From Gammaproteobacteria bacterium (GTDB taxonomy: Bacteria; Pseudomonadota; Gammaproteobacteria; UBA1113), in NCBI GenBank assembly GCA_020051015.1, contig JAGVJQ010000001.1, positions 1 to 52,482 on the forward strand: a stretch of DNA of 52,482 nucleotides, read 5' to 3'. Shown in pieces: positions 26,983 to 36,426 of this stretch. The notes under the pieces are model-generated. The model worked only from the letters and a program-made list of their open reading frames with translations, was not told the DNA's origin and ran no database searches. The translations under genes were made by a program, and so were the position numbers. The number at the start of each line of letters is the position of its first letter. The first letter of the stretch is position 1.

Positions 26983-28377
26983 ATGAATATAAAGTTAGTT
27001 AATCAAATTGTGCGTGGTTTTATTTTATTATTACTAATAATGCTGGTTGCCTGCCAATCAAAAGAACCACCCGCATCATTTTTAGTATTTAGTGATATTC
27101 ACTTTAATCCATTTAACTCATGTAATCCTACAGCCAAAACATGTCATATCGTTGAGCGCTTAGTAAATTCACCTATCATGGAGTGGGATGTGATTTTTGC
27201 GAAGTACGATAATCATCTGTTAAATACATACCGTGATGATACCAGTCCAGCATTATTAGATTCTATGTTGTCATATATTCAAAAACAAGGAAATCGTTAT
27301 CAATTTGCCTTGTTAACGGGCGACTTTCTTGCCCATGATTATCAACAATTATTTCAGCAATATACTGGGGATATGTCAGATCAAGATTATCAACAATTTG
27401 TAGCTAAAACTAATCAATATTTAATTTATCGATTACGCCAAACGTTGCCAAATACCTCGGTATATGTTGCTATTGGCAATAATGATTCTTATCATGGTCA
27501 TTATTATACTAATCCTGGCGGCCCATTTTATAAAATGATGGTTGAGCAATGGCAAGATTTAATTGTAATGCCTGAAAATAAAATGAATTATCGTCAATCA
27601 GCACCTTATGCCGGCTATTATGCAATAGTACCGACATCAGACAAAAAAAATATGATTGTTATTTTAAATACGAATCTCTTATCGACTAATGCTATTGGTT
27701 ATAATGTCCCTATCGCTGCCAAATTACAGTTAATGTGGTTAGAGCACACCTTAAAAAACGCAGCGAAAAATAAGGCACATGTTATTATAGTATCGCACAT
27801 CCCCTTTGGCATTAATGCCAATAAAGCGGCTAAAGTGATCGGTACCATTCCAGTATTATGGCAAGCACAATATCAAGAACAATTTATGAATATATTAAAT
27901 CGGTATCCTGGTGTTGTAACTGATATGATATCGGGACATTTTCATATGGATGGCTTTGAAATTTTACACATGGCAAATGGACAACGACTTTTAAACAGTA
28001 TGGTGCCTGGAGTGTCATCTATCAGTGGGAATAATTCAGCATTTAAAGTATATCAATATAATCAAAAAACGTTTCAATTATTAAATTTCCAAACTTACTA
28101 TTTAAATCCAACGAATAATAAGTGGCAGTTAGAGTATGATTTTAGCAATGCTTATCAACCATTTTGCTTACATTGCACATTGTTAGATGGATATAGTAAA
28201 TTACAATTACATACTTTGCGGGCGATTGAATATCAAAAATATTTTGGGGTAAAAACTACGAGTCAGCCCATTACAAATAAAGTAACCGCGCCATATTATT
28301 ATTGCGGTATTCTCGAGCAAACCGAGCAAGATTACCAAGAATGTTTGAAAAAACAAAATACCCATTTGAAAATGTAG
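26983..28377 (+). CDS. Acid-sphingomyelinase-like phosphodiesterase, lipoprotein
   Basis: 464 residues. A lipoprotein signal ends in the lipobox LVAC with Cys24. It is followed by a calcineurin-type metallophosphoesterase with all metal motifs in the order of the acid sphingomyelinase / SMPDL3 group: FSDIHFNP (Asp38, His40), LTGDFLAHD, AIGNNDSYHG, SHIPFG and SGHFHMD. A Cys-rich start (NSCNPTAKTCH) and C-terminal YQPFCLHC..L fit the group. Substrates of relatives include sphingomyelin and nucleotides; here it is unknown. Eukaryote-like and predicted to sit in the envelope. The TAG stop is part of a GTAGGG hairpin. Confidence 0.88.
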   Translation: MNIKLVNQIVRGFILLLLIMLVACQSKEPPASFLVFSDIHFNPFNSCNPTAKTCHIVERLVNSPIMEWDVIFAKYDNHLLNTYRDDTSPALLDSMLSYIQKQGNRYQFALLTGDFLAHDYQQLFQQYTGDMSDQDYQQFVAKTNQYLIYRLRQTLPNTSVYVAIGNNDSYHGHYYTNPGGPFYKMMVEQWQDLIVMPENKMNYRQSAPYAGYYAIVPTSDKKNMIVILNTNLLSTNAIGYNVPIAAKLQLMWLEHTLKNAAKNKAHVIIVSHIPFGINANKAAKVIGTIPVLWQAQYQEQFMNILNRYPGVVTDMISGHFHMDGFEILHMANGQRLLNSMVPGVSSISGNNSAFKVYQYNQKTFQLLNFQTYYLNPTNNKWQLEYDFSNAYQPFCLHCTLLDGYSKLQLHTLRAIEYQKYFGVKTTSQPITNKVTAPYYYCGILEQTEQDYQECLKKQNTHLKM

Positions 28378-28433
28378 GGTGGGCTAAATATTGTTGCCCT
28401 CAAAGAGGTATCGCATAACAATATGTGCCCACC
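28374..28433. repeat. GTAGGGTGGGC palindrome overlapping a stop codon
   Basis: GGTGGGC (28378-28384) pairs with GCCCACC (28427-28433), and ATATTGTT (28388-28395) with AACAATAT (28417-28424). GTAGGG leads the element as at 8351, and its TAG is the stop of the phosphodiesterase gene. It lies between convergent genes and probably limits transcription in both directions. Confidence 0.75.
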
Positions 28434-28480
28434 ATTGGTGATGAGTGATGGCAGTGCCGCTTAGCAAGTCAGGGATAACA

Positions 28481-28798
28481 TTATTTTACAATCAAATCGT
28501 TTTCTACTTTGACTACCCCTTTAACTTTACTAGCAATCTGGCCAGCTTTTAATACTTGTTCTGGGCTATTAACAAACCCACTTAATTGCACAACACCTTT
28601 AAAAGTATTAACAGTAATATTGCCGGATTTTATTTCTTTAGCACCAAGCAAATCTGATTTTACTTTTGTGGTAATCACTGAATCATCAAGATATTGACCA
28701 GTACTTTCAGTTGTCGTTGATGATGCACAACCACCAAGCAAAAGGGTAACTGCAATAACTAAAACAGTTGCAATACGCTGTTTAAAGCGAGTGGTCAT
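28481..28798 (-). CDS. BON-domain lipoprotein
   Basis: 105 residues. Signal peptide with lipobox LLGGC (Cys24), a Ser/Thr linker, then one BON domain (DDSVITTKVKSDLL ... NITVNTFKGVVQLSGFVNSPEQVLKAGQIASKVKGV..V.NDL). Resembles OsmY and DolP, which have two BON domains; this one has a single domain. Likely an envelope-stress protein held in the outer membrane. A strong GGAGG precedes the ATG. Downstream of the 5'-nucleotidase gene on the same strand. Confidence 0.92.
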   Translation of the reverse strand: MTTRFKQRIATVLVIAVTLLLGGCASSTTTESTGQYLDDSVITTKVKSDLLGAKEIKSGNITVNTFKGVVQLSGFVNSPEQVLKAGQIASKVKGVVKVENDLIVK

Positions 28799-28852
28799 AT
28801 TTTATCCTCCAATACATTTGAAATTATATTTAACCTTGAAACTTTAGCATCT

Positions 28853-29755
28853 TTATTTCTGATTAACAACGCCATGCGGCACATGACCGGTAGCTACATG
28901 TTCTGATGCAGAATGACAATGCCCTTGTTGATCATCAAAGAAAATATCTGCTTCAAAGGCTTTAAGAAATTCACCTTTGGCTAAGCCGCCAAGAAAAAGG
29001 GCTTCGTCGATACGAATATCCCAAGCCCGTAAAGTATTTATAACACGCTCATGTGCTGGCGCATCGCGTGCTGTAACTAAGGCTGTACGGATCGGGCAGT
29101 TATCAACAGGAAAAAGATTTTGAATTTGTTGTAATGCTTTTAAGAAACCTTTAAAAGGTCCTTCTTGCAAGGGCTTTTTTGCCGCCTTGCTTTCACTGTC
29201 ACGAAACGCATCTAACCCTTGAGTTTGAAACACACGTTCAGCTTCATCAGAAAATAATACCGCATCACCATCAAATGCAATACGCACTTGTTTGGTACTA
29301 TTTAATTGGCCATGTGAAGGTAATAACATAGCTGCAGCACAGTTGGCTTCTAAGGCGCGGGAGACATCTTCACCATGCGCAGATAAAAATAAATCAGCGC
29401 CAAAGGCTGTGACATATTTATAGGGACTTTCACCATTAGTGAATACGGCACGCGTGATCGGTAATTGGTGATGTTGGATACTATTAAATATACGTAACCC
29501 AGTATCAGCACTATTTCGCGATAGAAGAATAACTTCGGTTAAACGTTCTTTACTTTGCGGGTCAATAATATTGAGTAATTTTTTTACAAGATGATAGGCA
29601 ACGCCGGGTTCTAAAATATCATTTTCACGTGAAATTTGATATTTCAAGTAAGCATCAATACCTTTTTCCTCAAAAATACGATGGCTTTCATCTAAATCAA
29701 ATAATGCACGTGAGGAAATCGCAATAACGAGTTTTTCAGAGATAGTAACGGCCAT
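28853..29755 (-). CDS. 5'-nucleotidase, cytosolic type I-like
   Basis: 300 residues matching the bacterial/eukaryotic 5'-nucleotidase family related to cN-I. HAD-like elements are ISSRALFDLDESHRIF (nucleophile Asp region), VILLSRNSADTGLRIFNSI, RIAFDGDAVLFSDE, TALVTARDAPAHERVI and EALFLGGLAKGEFLKAF.ADIFFDDQ. Such enzymes dephosphorylate nucleoside monophosphates in the cytoplasm; there is no signal peptide. Divergent from rnhB. Confidence 0.87.
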   Translation of the reverse strand: MAVTISEKLVIAISSRALFDLDESHRIFEEKGIDAYLKYQISRENDILEPGVAYHLVKKLLNIIDPQSKERLTEVILLSRNSADTGLRIFNSIQHHQLPITRAVFTNGESPYKYVTAFGADLFLSAHGEDVSRALEANCAAAMLLPSHGQLNSTKQVRIAFDGDAVLFSDEAERVFQTQGLDAFRDSESKAAKKPLQEGPFKGFLKALQQIQNLFPVDNCPIRTALVTARDAPAHERVINTLRAWDIRIDEALFLGGLAKGEFLKAFEADIFFDDQQGHCHSASEHVATGHVPHGVVNQK

Positions 29756-29851
29756 ATTAATACTGCTCTACGAAGTTAAATTATTCTTAGCCGATTGTAC
29801 ACCTTTATTACATAACCTGCTATTATTGCGCCGATAAGGAGCATGGAAATA

Positions 29852-30439
29852 ATGAATAATAAAAAATTAATTGCTGGGGTAGATGAAGCAGGGCGAGGGC
29901 CTTTAGCCGGGCCGGTAGTTGCTGCGGCAGTAATATTACATCCTAACAATCCAATCAAAGGCTTGATGGATTCTAAACAATTAACTGAAAAAAAGCGTGA
30001 AGCTTTATTTCCGCTTATTCAAGAACATGCGTTAGCATGGGCAATTGGCCGAGCAGAAGTAAACGAAATTGATGAAATTAATATTTTTCAAGCAACCATG
30101 TTAGCAATGACGCGAGCGATTCAAGCTTTACCCATGGTGCCGGATCATATACAAATTGATGGCAATCAAGTACCAAAAATTTCATATAGTATGGAAGCCA
30201 TTGTAAAAGGCGATGAAACTGTGGCGGCTATCAGCGCAGCATCGATTTTAGCGAAAGTAACCCGAGATAGAGAAATGAAATTACTCGATGAGCAATATCC
30301 ACAATATGGATTTGCAATACATAAGGGTTATTCTACGGAAGCGCATGTTGCGGCATTAATGCAACATGGCCCCTGTATTATTCATCGTCGTTCTTATGCG
30401 CCGGTTAGACATGCGTGTGATTTACATAATGTCGAATAA
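29852..30439 (+). CDS. rnhB: Ribonuclease HII
   Basis: Cuts RNA in RNA-DNA hybrids and at single ribonucleotides. The ATG at 29852 is preferred: AAGGAG (29836-29841) lies 10 nt upstream, while the ATG at 29843 is 1 nt from it. 195 residues with [19 protein letters not shown] (catalytic Asp-Glu), [18 protein letters not shown] (Asp) and [11 protein letters not shown] (Asp). A palindromic element follows the stop. Confidence 0.95.
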   Translation: MNNKKLIAGVDEAGRGPLAGPVVAAAVILHPNNPIKGLMDSKQLTEKKREALFPLIQEHALAWAIGRAEVNEIDEINIFQATMLAMTRAIQALPMVPDHIQIDGNQVPKISYSMEAIVKGDETVAAISAASILAKVTRDREMKLLDEQYPQYGFAIHKGYSTEAHVAALMQHGPCIIHRRSYAPVRHACDLHNVE

Positions 30440-30441
30440 CC

Positions 30442-30565
30442 TACTACTCATCCTTACGTCTGCGGCGTTGTTGCTTTTGACATCTCGCCGTCCTCATTTA
30501 TTCGTATATAAACTCCGGCGGCTCGAGTCAAAAGCGCCTAGCCGCAAACGTAATTATGAGCAGTA
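30442..30565. repeat. Long palindromic element between rnhB and dusA
   Basis: An imperfect long hairpin starting 3 bp after the rnhB stop. Outer arms TACT.CTCAT..TTACGT..GCGGC (from 30442) match GCCGC..ACGTAA..ATGAG.AGTA (to 30565), and the inner arm GCTTTTGAC (30473-30481) pairs perfectly with GTCAAAAGC (30527-30535). It covers most of the 163-bp gap. No protein is expected here. It differs in sequence from the other palindromes in the window. Confidence 0.75.
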
Positions 30566-30602
30566 TGTTTTTATTTATTGGAAATAAAACAGAGGTATAG
30601 CA

Positions 30603-31583
30603 GTGATATCTGAGCCAGCCTATCGTTTATCCGTTGCGCCAATGTTGGATTGGACAGATAGACATTGCCGTTACTTTTTACGGCTGATAACGAAACAAAC
30701 GCTGCTTTATACTGAAATGATCACAACAGGTGCCATTATTCATGGTAAGCGTGATCGTTATTTGGCTTTTGATCCATTTGAACATCCAGTCGCACTGCAA
30801 TTAGGTGGCAGCCATCCCAATGAATTAGCCCAATGTGCGCGAATTGGTGCTGATTATGGCTATGATGAAATTAACTTAAATGTTGGATGTCCGAGTGATC
30901 GTGTTCAATCAGGTCGTTTTGGTGCATGTTTAATGGCAGAACCAAATTTGGTAGCAGATTGTGTTGCAGCCATGAAAGCAGCGGTGAATATTCCTGTCAC
31001 AGTGAAATCACGCATCGGAATTGATCATCAAGATTCTTATGAAGAGTTGGTAAAATTTGTCACAGCAATTTCCCAAGCCGGTTGCGATCAATTGATTGTG
31101 CATGCGCGCAAAGCTTGGTTGCATGGTTTAAGCCCTAAAGAAAATCGAGAAATACCACCATTAAAATATGATGTGGTTTATCAATTGAAACAAGATTTTC
31201 CTAACCTTCCAATTATTATTAATGGCGGCATTACCGACTTACTTCAAGTGGAGCAACATTTACAGCATGTTGATGGCGTAATGATGGGGCGTGAGGCTTA
31301 TCATAATCCCTATATACTAGCCGAGGCAGATCAACGATTCTTTAATCAAACACTTGCAATCCCCAGCCGAGAAGATATCATCGCACAATTGGTCCCTTAT
31401 ATTGAATCGCAAGCCCAATTAGGTGTGCAAGTTAAACATATTACTCGCCACATATTAGGTTTGTTTCAAGGAGTGGCAGGCGGCAAACGATGGCGACGTT
31501 ATCTCAGCGAACATGCCCATCTTGTCGATGCTGATTCAAGTATTTTATCCGGAGCTTTAACTTATGTACGTAGCCAAAGTTGA
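30603..31583 (+). CDS. dusA: tRNA-dihydrouridine(20/20a) synthase DusA
   Basis: FMN- and NADPH-dependent reduction of U20/U20a in tRNA D-loops. 326 residues from a GTG with AGAGG upstream. Strongly DusA-like: RLSVAPMLDWTDRHCRYF, TGAIIHG, HPVALQLGGS, YDEINLNVGCPSDRVQSGRFGACLM with catalytic Cys109, HARKAWL.GLSPKENREIPPL and NGGI. Its end overlaps the next gene by 20 bp. Confidence 0.96.
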   Translation: MISEPAYRLSVAPMLDWTDRHCRYFLRLITKQTLLYTEMITTGAIIHGKRDRYLAFDPFEHPVALQLGGSHPNELAQCARIGADYGYDEINLNVGCPSDRVQSGRFGACLMAEPNLVADCVAAMKAAVNIPVTVKSRIGIDHQDSYEELVKFVTAISQAGCDQLIVHARKAWLHGLSPKENREIPPLKYDVVYQLKQDFPNLPIIINGGITDLLQVEQHLQHVDGVMMGREAYHNPYILAEADQRFFNQTLAIPSREDIIAQLVPYIESQAQLGVQVKHITRHILGLFQGVAGGKRWRRYLSEHAHLVDADSSILSGALTYVRSQS

Positions 31584-32406
31584 TTTTCGTGACCCCAATG
31601 CCCCCCAAATCTATGCAGATTCGTTACGTGATACCGGTTTTGCCGTTATTACCCATCATCCATTAAACATGACACTCGTTAATAGTGTTTATAAAGAATG
31701 GGAAGGCTTTTTTGCTAGTGATTATAAAAATAGTTATTTGTTTAATCGTGCGACTCATGATGGTTTTTTTCCAATTAATATATCAGAAAAAGCAAAAGGC
31801 TATCATACTTTAGATATTAAAGAATATTTTCATTATTATCATACGAAAACTAAATTACCTGCTGAATTAAGTGATAATACAGCTAAATTAGCAGTAGAAA
31901 TGACATCATTTGCCAGTTTGTTATTAAGTTGGTTAGAAGATAATATGCCAGCAGAGCTATCAGCGCAATTATCTGAGCCATTAAGTCAAATGATTAAAGG
32001 AAGTACGAATACATTATTTCGTATTTTGCATTATCCACCTTTGCAAGGTACTGAAACAGCAGGAGCAATTCGTGCAGCAGCCCATGAAGATATTAATTTA
32101 ATAACTATTATCCCCGCAGCAACCGCACCAGGATTACAAGTAAAAGATAAGCATGGTAATTGGCACAATGTACCGTGTGATCCAGGCAGTGTAGTGATTA
32201 ATTCGGGTGATATGTTAGATGAATGTACGCAAGGTTATTACAAAGCGACCACCCATCAAGTATGTAATCCAACAGATGCTAGTGCTAATCAATCGCGTCT
32301 ATCGATGCCGTTATTTTTGCATCCACGCGATGATGTGCAACTTTCTAAGCGACATACACGTTTATCATATTGGAATGAACGCTTACAAGAGTTAGGTACT
32401 CGTTAA
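31564..32406 (+). CDS. 2-oxoglutarate/Fe(II) dioxygenase, isopenicillin-N-synthase-like
   Basis: 280 residues. N-terminal DIOX_N-type segment (YADSLRDTGFAVITHHPL) and C-terminal jelly roll with the iron triad His174-Asp176 (AAHEDINLIT) and His231 (ATTHQV), plus Arg245 (SRLSMPLF) for 2-oxoglutarate. The family is wide and the substrate unknown. It overlaps dusA by 20 bp and ends 4 bp before guaD, so it is in one operon with RNA-base and purine enzymes. Confidence 0.9.
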   Translation: MYVAKVDFRDPNAPQIYADSLRDTGFAVITHHPLNMTLVNSVYKEWEGFFASDYKNSYLFNRATHDGFFPINISEKAKGYHTLDIKEYFHYYHTKTKLPAELSDNTAKLAVEMTSFASLLLSWLEDNMPAELSAQLSEPLSQMIKGSTNTLFRILHYPPLQGTETAGAIRAAAHEDINLITIIPAATAPGLQVKDKHGNWHNVPCDPGSVVINSGDMLDECTQGYYKATTHQVCNPTDASANQSRLSMPLFLHPRDDVQLSKRHTRLSYWNERLQELGTR

Positions 32407-32410
32407 CGCT

Positions 32411-33706
32411 ATGGTGCAAGGATATCGTGCGCGTATATTACATTGCCTTGATAAACCAAGTGTGTCGAATGATTCAATACAGTATTTTGAAGATGGTTTA
32501 CTATTAGTTGAAAAAGGGCGAGTGAAAGCGCTAGGCCCTGCGCAGCAATTATTAGCAGAAATTGCTGCAGATATTCCCATCAAACATTATCCAGATGCGA
32601 TTATTAGCCCAGGCTTTATTGATTGTCACATACACTATCCGCAAGTAGATATTATTGCATCGTATGGCAAGCAATTAATGCAATGGCTAGAAACGTATAC
32701 TTTTCCTGCCGAGTTACGTTATGCAGATGCAGAGTATGCTAAACAAGCAGCAGAGTTTTTTGTGCAGCAGTTATTAATGAATGGCACCACTTCCGCATTA
32801 GTATTTAGTACGGTACATCGTGTTTCCGCTGAAGCCTTATTTCAAGCTGCATTTGCGCAAAACATGAGGTTAATTACGGGTAAAGTATTAATGGATCGGT
32901 TAGCACCAGAAGGATTATTAGATACTGCAGAAATCGGATATAGTGATTCTAAACAATTAATTGAAGCATGGCATCATCGTGGACGTTTAGGTTATGCAGT
33001 CACGCCGCGCTTTGCATTAACCTCAACACCTGAGCAATTGCATTCTGCGGCAGCATTGTTGCGTGAATATCCTGATGTGTTAATGCAAACACATTTATCA
33101 GAAAATCTTGAAGAATTATCTGCAATAAAAAATATTTACGGCGAGTTCGGTGCTTACGCCGATGTATATCAGCATTTTGATTTATTAACTGAACGTAGTG
33201 TCTTTGCTCATGGTATACATTTGAATCATCATGAAATGTCGCGTTTAGTCATTGCCGATGCTGCCGTCGCATTTTGTCCCACCTCTAATTTATTTCTTGG
33301 TAGTGGATTATTTCATATGGCAATGGCCAAACGGTATAAATTAAAAATTGGGTTGGGAACGGATATTGGTGCGGGCACGAGTTTTAGTATGTTGCAAACT
33401 ATGAATGAAGCTTACAAAATTCAACAACTGCAACATAATGAATTGCCCCCACTTGAAAGTTTTTATTTAGCGACATTAGGTGGAGCGCGGGCATTGCATA
33501 TTGATTCTAAAGTCGGTAATTTTGAAATAGGTAAAGAAGCTGACTTTATAGTATTAGATATGAAAGCTACGCCTTTATTAAATTATCGATATCAACGAAC
33601 CAAGACAATCCAAGAACAATTATTTATGTTACAGGTATTGGGTGATGATAGGGTAATTGCTGAAACGTATTTAATGGGTAAACAGGTTTATTGTAGGATA
33701 AATTAG
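32411..33706 (+). CDS. guaD: Guanine deaminase
   Basis: Zinc amidohydrolase converting guanine to xanthine. 431 residues with PGFIDCHIHYPQ (His73, His75), the family's WLETYTFPAE segment, NGTTSALVF, THLSENLEE, FAHGIHL, FCPTSNLFLGSG and GLGTDIGAGTSFSML (metal Asp). The E. coli GuaD pattern is complete. Last gene before the second MITE-like element. Confidence 0.93.
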   Translation: MVQGYRARILHCLDKPSVSNDSIQYFEDGLLLVEKGRVKALGPAQQLLAEIAADIPIKHYPDAIISPGFIDCHIHYPQVDIIASYGKQLMQWLETYTFPAELRYADAEYAKQAAEFFVQQLLMNGTTSALVFSTVHRVSAEALFQAAFAQNMRLITGKVLMDRLAPEGLLDTAEIGYSDSKQLIEAWHHRGRLGYAVTPRFALTSTPEQLHSAAALLREYPDVLMQTHLSENLEELSAIKNIYGEFGAYADVYQHFDLLTERSVFAHGIHLNHHEMSRLVIADAAVAFCPTSNLFLGSGLFHMAMAKRYKLKIGLGTDIGAGTSFSMLQTMNEAYKIQQLQHNELPPLESFYLATLGGARALHIDSKVGNFEIGKEADFIVLDMKATPLLNYRYQRTKTIQEQLFMLQVLGDDRVIAETYLMGKQVYCRIN

Positions 33707-33739
33707 GATCCTACCATGAAGTGAAAAACTATCTATCCG

Positions 33740-33954
33740 TGTAGCCCGTATTAACGCGGCTGCAGCATACAAAAAAGGTATTACTTGCTATGTGTAAGCT
33801 ATAGAGAAATGCTATCGCGCGTAATACGGGATCAACGGTTGCCCATAGCACGATCCCGTATTACGCTCTTATGGTGAATGATTTTGTTATTTTCATTTTT
33901 TAAGAGTAATGAAAATTCAAAACCTAATCATTTTTTTCGCTAATACGGGCTACA
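33740..33954. mobile_element. MITE-like element, copy 2 (215 bp)
   Basis: Same length and structure as copy 1 at 10929, and in the same orientation. Terminal repeat TGTAGCCCGTATTA (33740-33753) with TAATACGGGCTACA (33941-33954), and an inner 15-bp palindrome identical in its arms. About 16 of 215 bases differ, mainly in loops. Similarity extends some 10 bases beyond each terminal repeat (CTATCTATCCG before, TTAACTTAATGGC after), so the transposed unit may be larger. It fills most of the 314-bp gap 33707-34020; no gene was seen there. Confidence 0.85.
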
Positions 33955-34020
33955 TTTCTTAACTTAATGGCGGTACCTATTAAGGGCCCAGGAACTTAAC
34001 AAGAAAAGGACTGAATTCCT

Positions 34021-34998
34021 ATGTTTGCATATTTAGTCAGAAGAATTCTCTACGCCATCCCAATATTAATTGGCGTCAATCTGATTACTTTTATGTTATT
34101 TTTTGTTGTTAATTCCCCCGATGATATGGCGCGTGCGCAATTAGGTAAAAAATATGTTACCCCAGCGATGATTACACAATGGAAAATATCGCATGGCTAT
34201 AATTTGCCGTTATATTACAACGCTGAACAAGCGGGCATAGCAAAAATCACTGATACTTTACTTGTTAAAAAGTCACTATCGCAATTTACCTTTAATTTTG
34301 GTAATTCTGATCAAGGAAGAAATATTAATACAGATATTTCACAACGAATGTGGCCCAGTTTGGCTATTGCTGTCCCAAGTTTAGTTTTGGGATTATTTGT
34401 TAATATTGTATTTGCTTTGTTGGTTGTATTTTTTCGATATACATTTTTTGAATTATCTGCAGTATTCATGTGTGTAGTATTGATGTCTATTTCTGGCTTG
34501 TTTTACATTATTGCGGGTCAATATCTCTTCGCTAAAATTTTACAATTGGTTCCCATTTCTGGTTATGTACCTGGATTAGATGCTTGGCGTTTTTTATTAT
34601 TGCCAGTAGCGGTGGCAGTAATTAGTAGCATTGGTGCCGGCACCCGTTGGTATCGTACTATTTTTATGGAAGAGATCTCTAAAGAATATGTTCGAACTGC
34701 GCGCGCCAAAGGATTAAGTAATTTAGCGGTATTATTTAGGCATGTTCTGAAAAATGGCATGTTGCCAATTTTAACCGGTGTGGTGGTTGTTATCCCTAGT
34801 CTTTTTATGGGTAGTTTATTATTGGAATCTTTTTTTGGTGTGCCGGGATTAGGTAATTACATGATTGATGCGATTCGTTCGCAAGATTTTGCGATTGTTC
34901 GTACGATGGTATTTTTAGGAACCGTGTTTTACGTGATTGGACTTATTCTGACGGATATTACTTATACCTTGGTCGATCCAAGAGTACGGTTGGAGTAA
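34021..34998 (+). CDS. ABC transporter permease, DppB/OppB type
   Basis: 325 residues. Typical opening YLVRRILYAIPILIGVNLITF, a periplasmic loop of about 75 residues, five more helices, and the EAA cytoplasmic loop EYVRTARAKGLSNLAVLFRHVLKN before GSLLLESFFGVPGLGN and the closing ...DPRVRLE. It forms a heterodimer with the next gene. No substrate-binding protein or ATPase is encoded beside it, so the substrate (oligopeptide-type by family) is open. Confidence 0.9.
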   Translation: MFAYLVRRILYAIPILIGVNLITFMLFFVVNSPDDMARAQLGKKYVTPAMITQWKISHGYNLPLYYNAEQAGIAKITDTLLVKKSLSQFTFNFGNSDQGRNINTDISQRMWPSLAIAVPSLVLGLFVNIVFALLVVFFRYTFFELSAVFMCVVLMSISGLFYIIAGQYLFAKILQLVPISGYVPGLDAWRFLLLPVAVAVISSIGAGTRWYRTIFMEEISKEYVRTARAKGLSNLAVLFRHVLKNGMLPILTGVVVVIPSLFMGSLLLESFFGVPGLGNYMIDAIRSQDFAIVRTMVFLGTVFYVIGLILTDITYTLVDPRVRLE

Positions 34999-35002
34999 TA
35001 AT

Positions 35003-36382
35003 ATGTTGCCATTTAAGCCAGTAATCTTTATTTCTGATTGGTTAATTTTTATTTTTTTAGCTATTGCGGCTATTGTATTTTTTCATTCATTAAAAAAAGC
35101 ACATTGGCGTCAAGCTTGGAAAAAAATAGTATATCAACCTGTTGCCATTTTTTCCGGCATCATTTTAGTTATTTATTTTGCTATTGCAATATGTGACTCT
35201 ATTCACTTTTTACCTAAATTACCACAATCAAATGGGACGCAAGCAAATTATGCGGCAGCGAGTGAAAGTTTGCTTGATGTTATTTTTAAACCACTTAGCT
35301 CAGAAAATGAAACTACTTATTCAAAGCCATGGGCGACTCATTCATTGACCTTGACTTGGTATCATGATGCGAAAGGGCATTTTCACGGATATTATCCACC
35401 ATTGGAATTTAAAGGGGTTAAAAATCTTCCTTTAAAGCTTTTGATTGTTGGCGTGCTTTCTTTATTTATTATTTTAATTTTTTACCTTGGATTAAGCTGG
35501 TTTTGTAAAAAACGTTGGCATTTATCTTGGCGTACGACACAACAATTATTTTGGCAAGGTAAAACACTTTTTCCTTATCGAACATTTTTTTTCACCATGG
35601 CAGCATGGATTGTAATCATTAGCTTTATTGCTGGATTTTGTTTTCATTATCATATCTTTGGTACGGATAAAGTTGGAAATGATGTTTTCTATGAATCCAT
35701 CAAAAGCATTCGCACTGGATTATTAATTGGTAGTTTAACGATGTTATTTATGCTGCCATTTGCTATTGGGTTAGGAATAATAGCGGGGTATTTTGGTGGC
35801 AAAACGGATGATGTTATTCAATATATTTACACGACAATTAGCTCTATCCCAGGAATATTATTGATTGCCGCATCGGTACTATCGATACAAGTTTTTATAA
35901 ATAATCACCCAGGTTTCTTTTCTAGCATTAGTCAACAAGCTGATTTACGATTGATTGCATTGTGCCTGATTTTGGGATTAACAGGATGGGTTGGATTATG
36001 CCGTATATTACGTGCCGAAACATTGAAATTAAGAGAAATGGATTATGTTGCTGCGGCTAAGACTTTAGGTTCAAGCTGGTCACGGATCATGGTTAGTCAT
36101 ATTATTCCCAATGTAATGCATATTATTATTGTGACAGTCGTGCTGGACTTTAGCGGATTGGTATTGGCAGAGGCTGTCTTAACCTATGTTGGAGTAGGGG
36201 TTGATCCATCTACTATCAGCTGGGGTAATATGATTGATGCTGCACGGATGGAGTTAGCCCGTGAACCGGTAGTATGGTGGCCATTAACAGCAGCATTTTG
36301 TTTTATGTTTACATTTGTTTTAGCATTGAATTTGTTTGGTGATGCGTTACGAAATGCACTTGATCCTCGAAGCGAAATTTAG
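35003..36382 (+). CDS. ABC transporter permease, DppC/OppC type, N-terminally extended
   Basis: 459 residues against about 300 for ordinary DppC. The C-terminal 250 residues are standard: FGTDKVGNDVFY, EAA loop MDYVAAAKTLGSSWSRIMVSHIIPN, VLAEAVLTYVGVGVDPSTISWGNMI and the end DALRNALDPR. The first 190 or so residues add two helices, an extracytoplasmic domain of about 75 residues (LPKLPQSNG...KGHFHGYYPP) and another helix. The extension might substitute for, or dock, a binding protein. It starts 4 bp after its partner. Confidence 0.88.
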   Translation: MLPFKPVIFISDWLIFIFLAIAAIVFFHSLKKAHWRQAWKKIVYQPVAIFSGIILVIYFAIAICDSIHFLPKLPQSNGTQANYAAASESLLDVIFKPLSSENETTYSKPWATHSLTLTWYHDAKGHFHGYYPPLEFKGVKNLPLKLLIVGVLSLFIILIFYLGLSWFCKKRWHLSWRTTQQLFWQGKTLFPYRTFFFTMAAWIVIISFIAGFCFHYHIFGTDKVGNDVFYESIKSIRTGLLIGSLTMLFMLPFAIGLGIIAGYFGGKTDDVIQYIYTTISSIPGILLIAASVLSIQVFINNHPGFFSSISQQADLRLIALCLILGLTGWVGLCRILRAETLKLREMDYVAAAKTLGSSWSRIMVSHIIPNVMHIIIVTVVLDFSGLVLAEAVLTYVGVGVDPSTISWGNMIDAARMELAREPVVWWPLTAAFCFMFTFVLALNLFGDALRNALDPRSEI

Positions 36383-36426
36383 TTAAATAAGAGCGAATTA
36401 ATAATAATTAGAAAGGTGAGATAATT

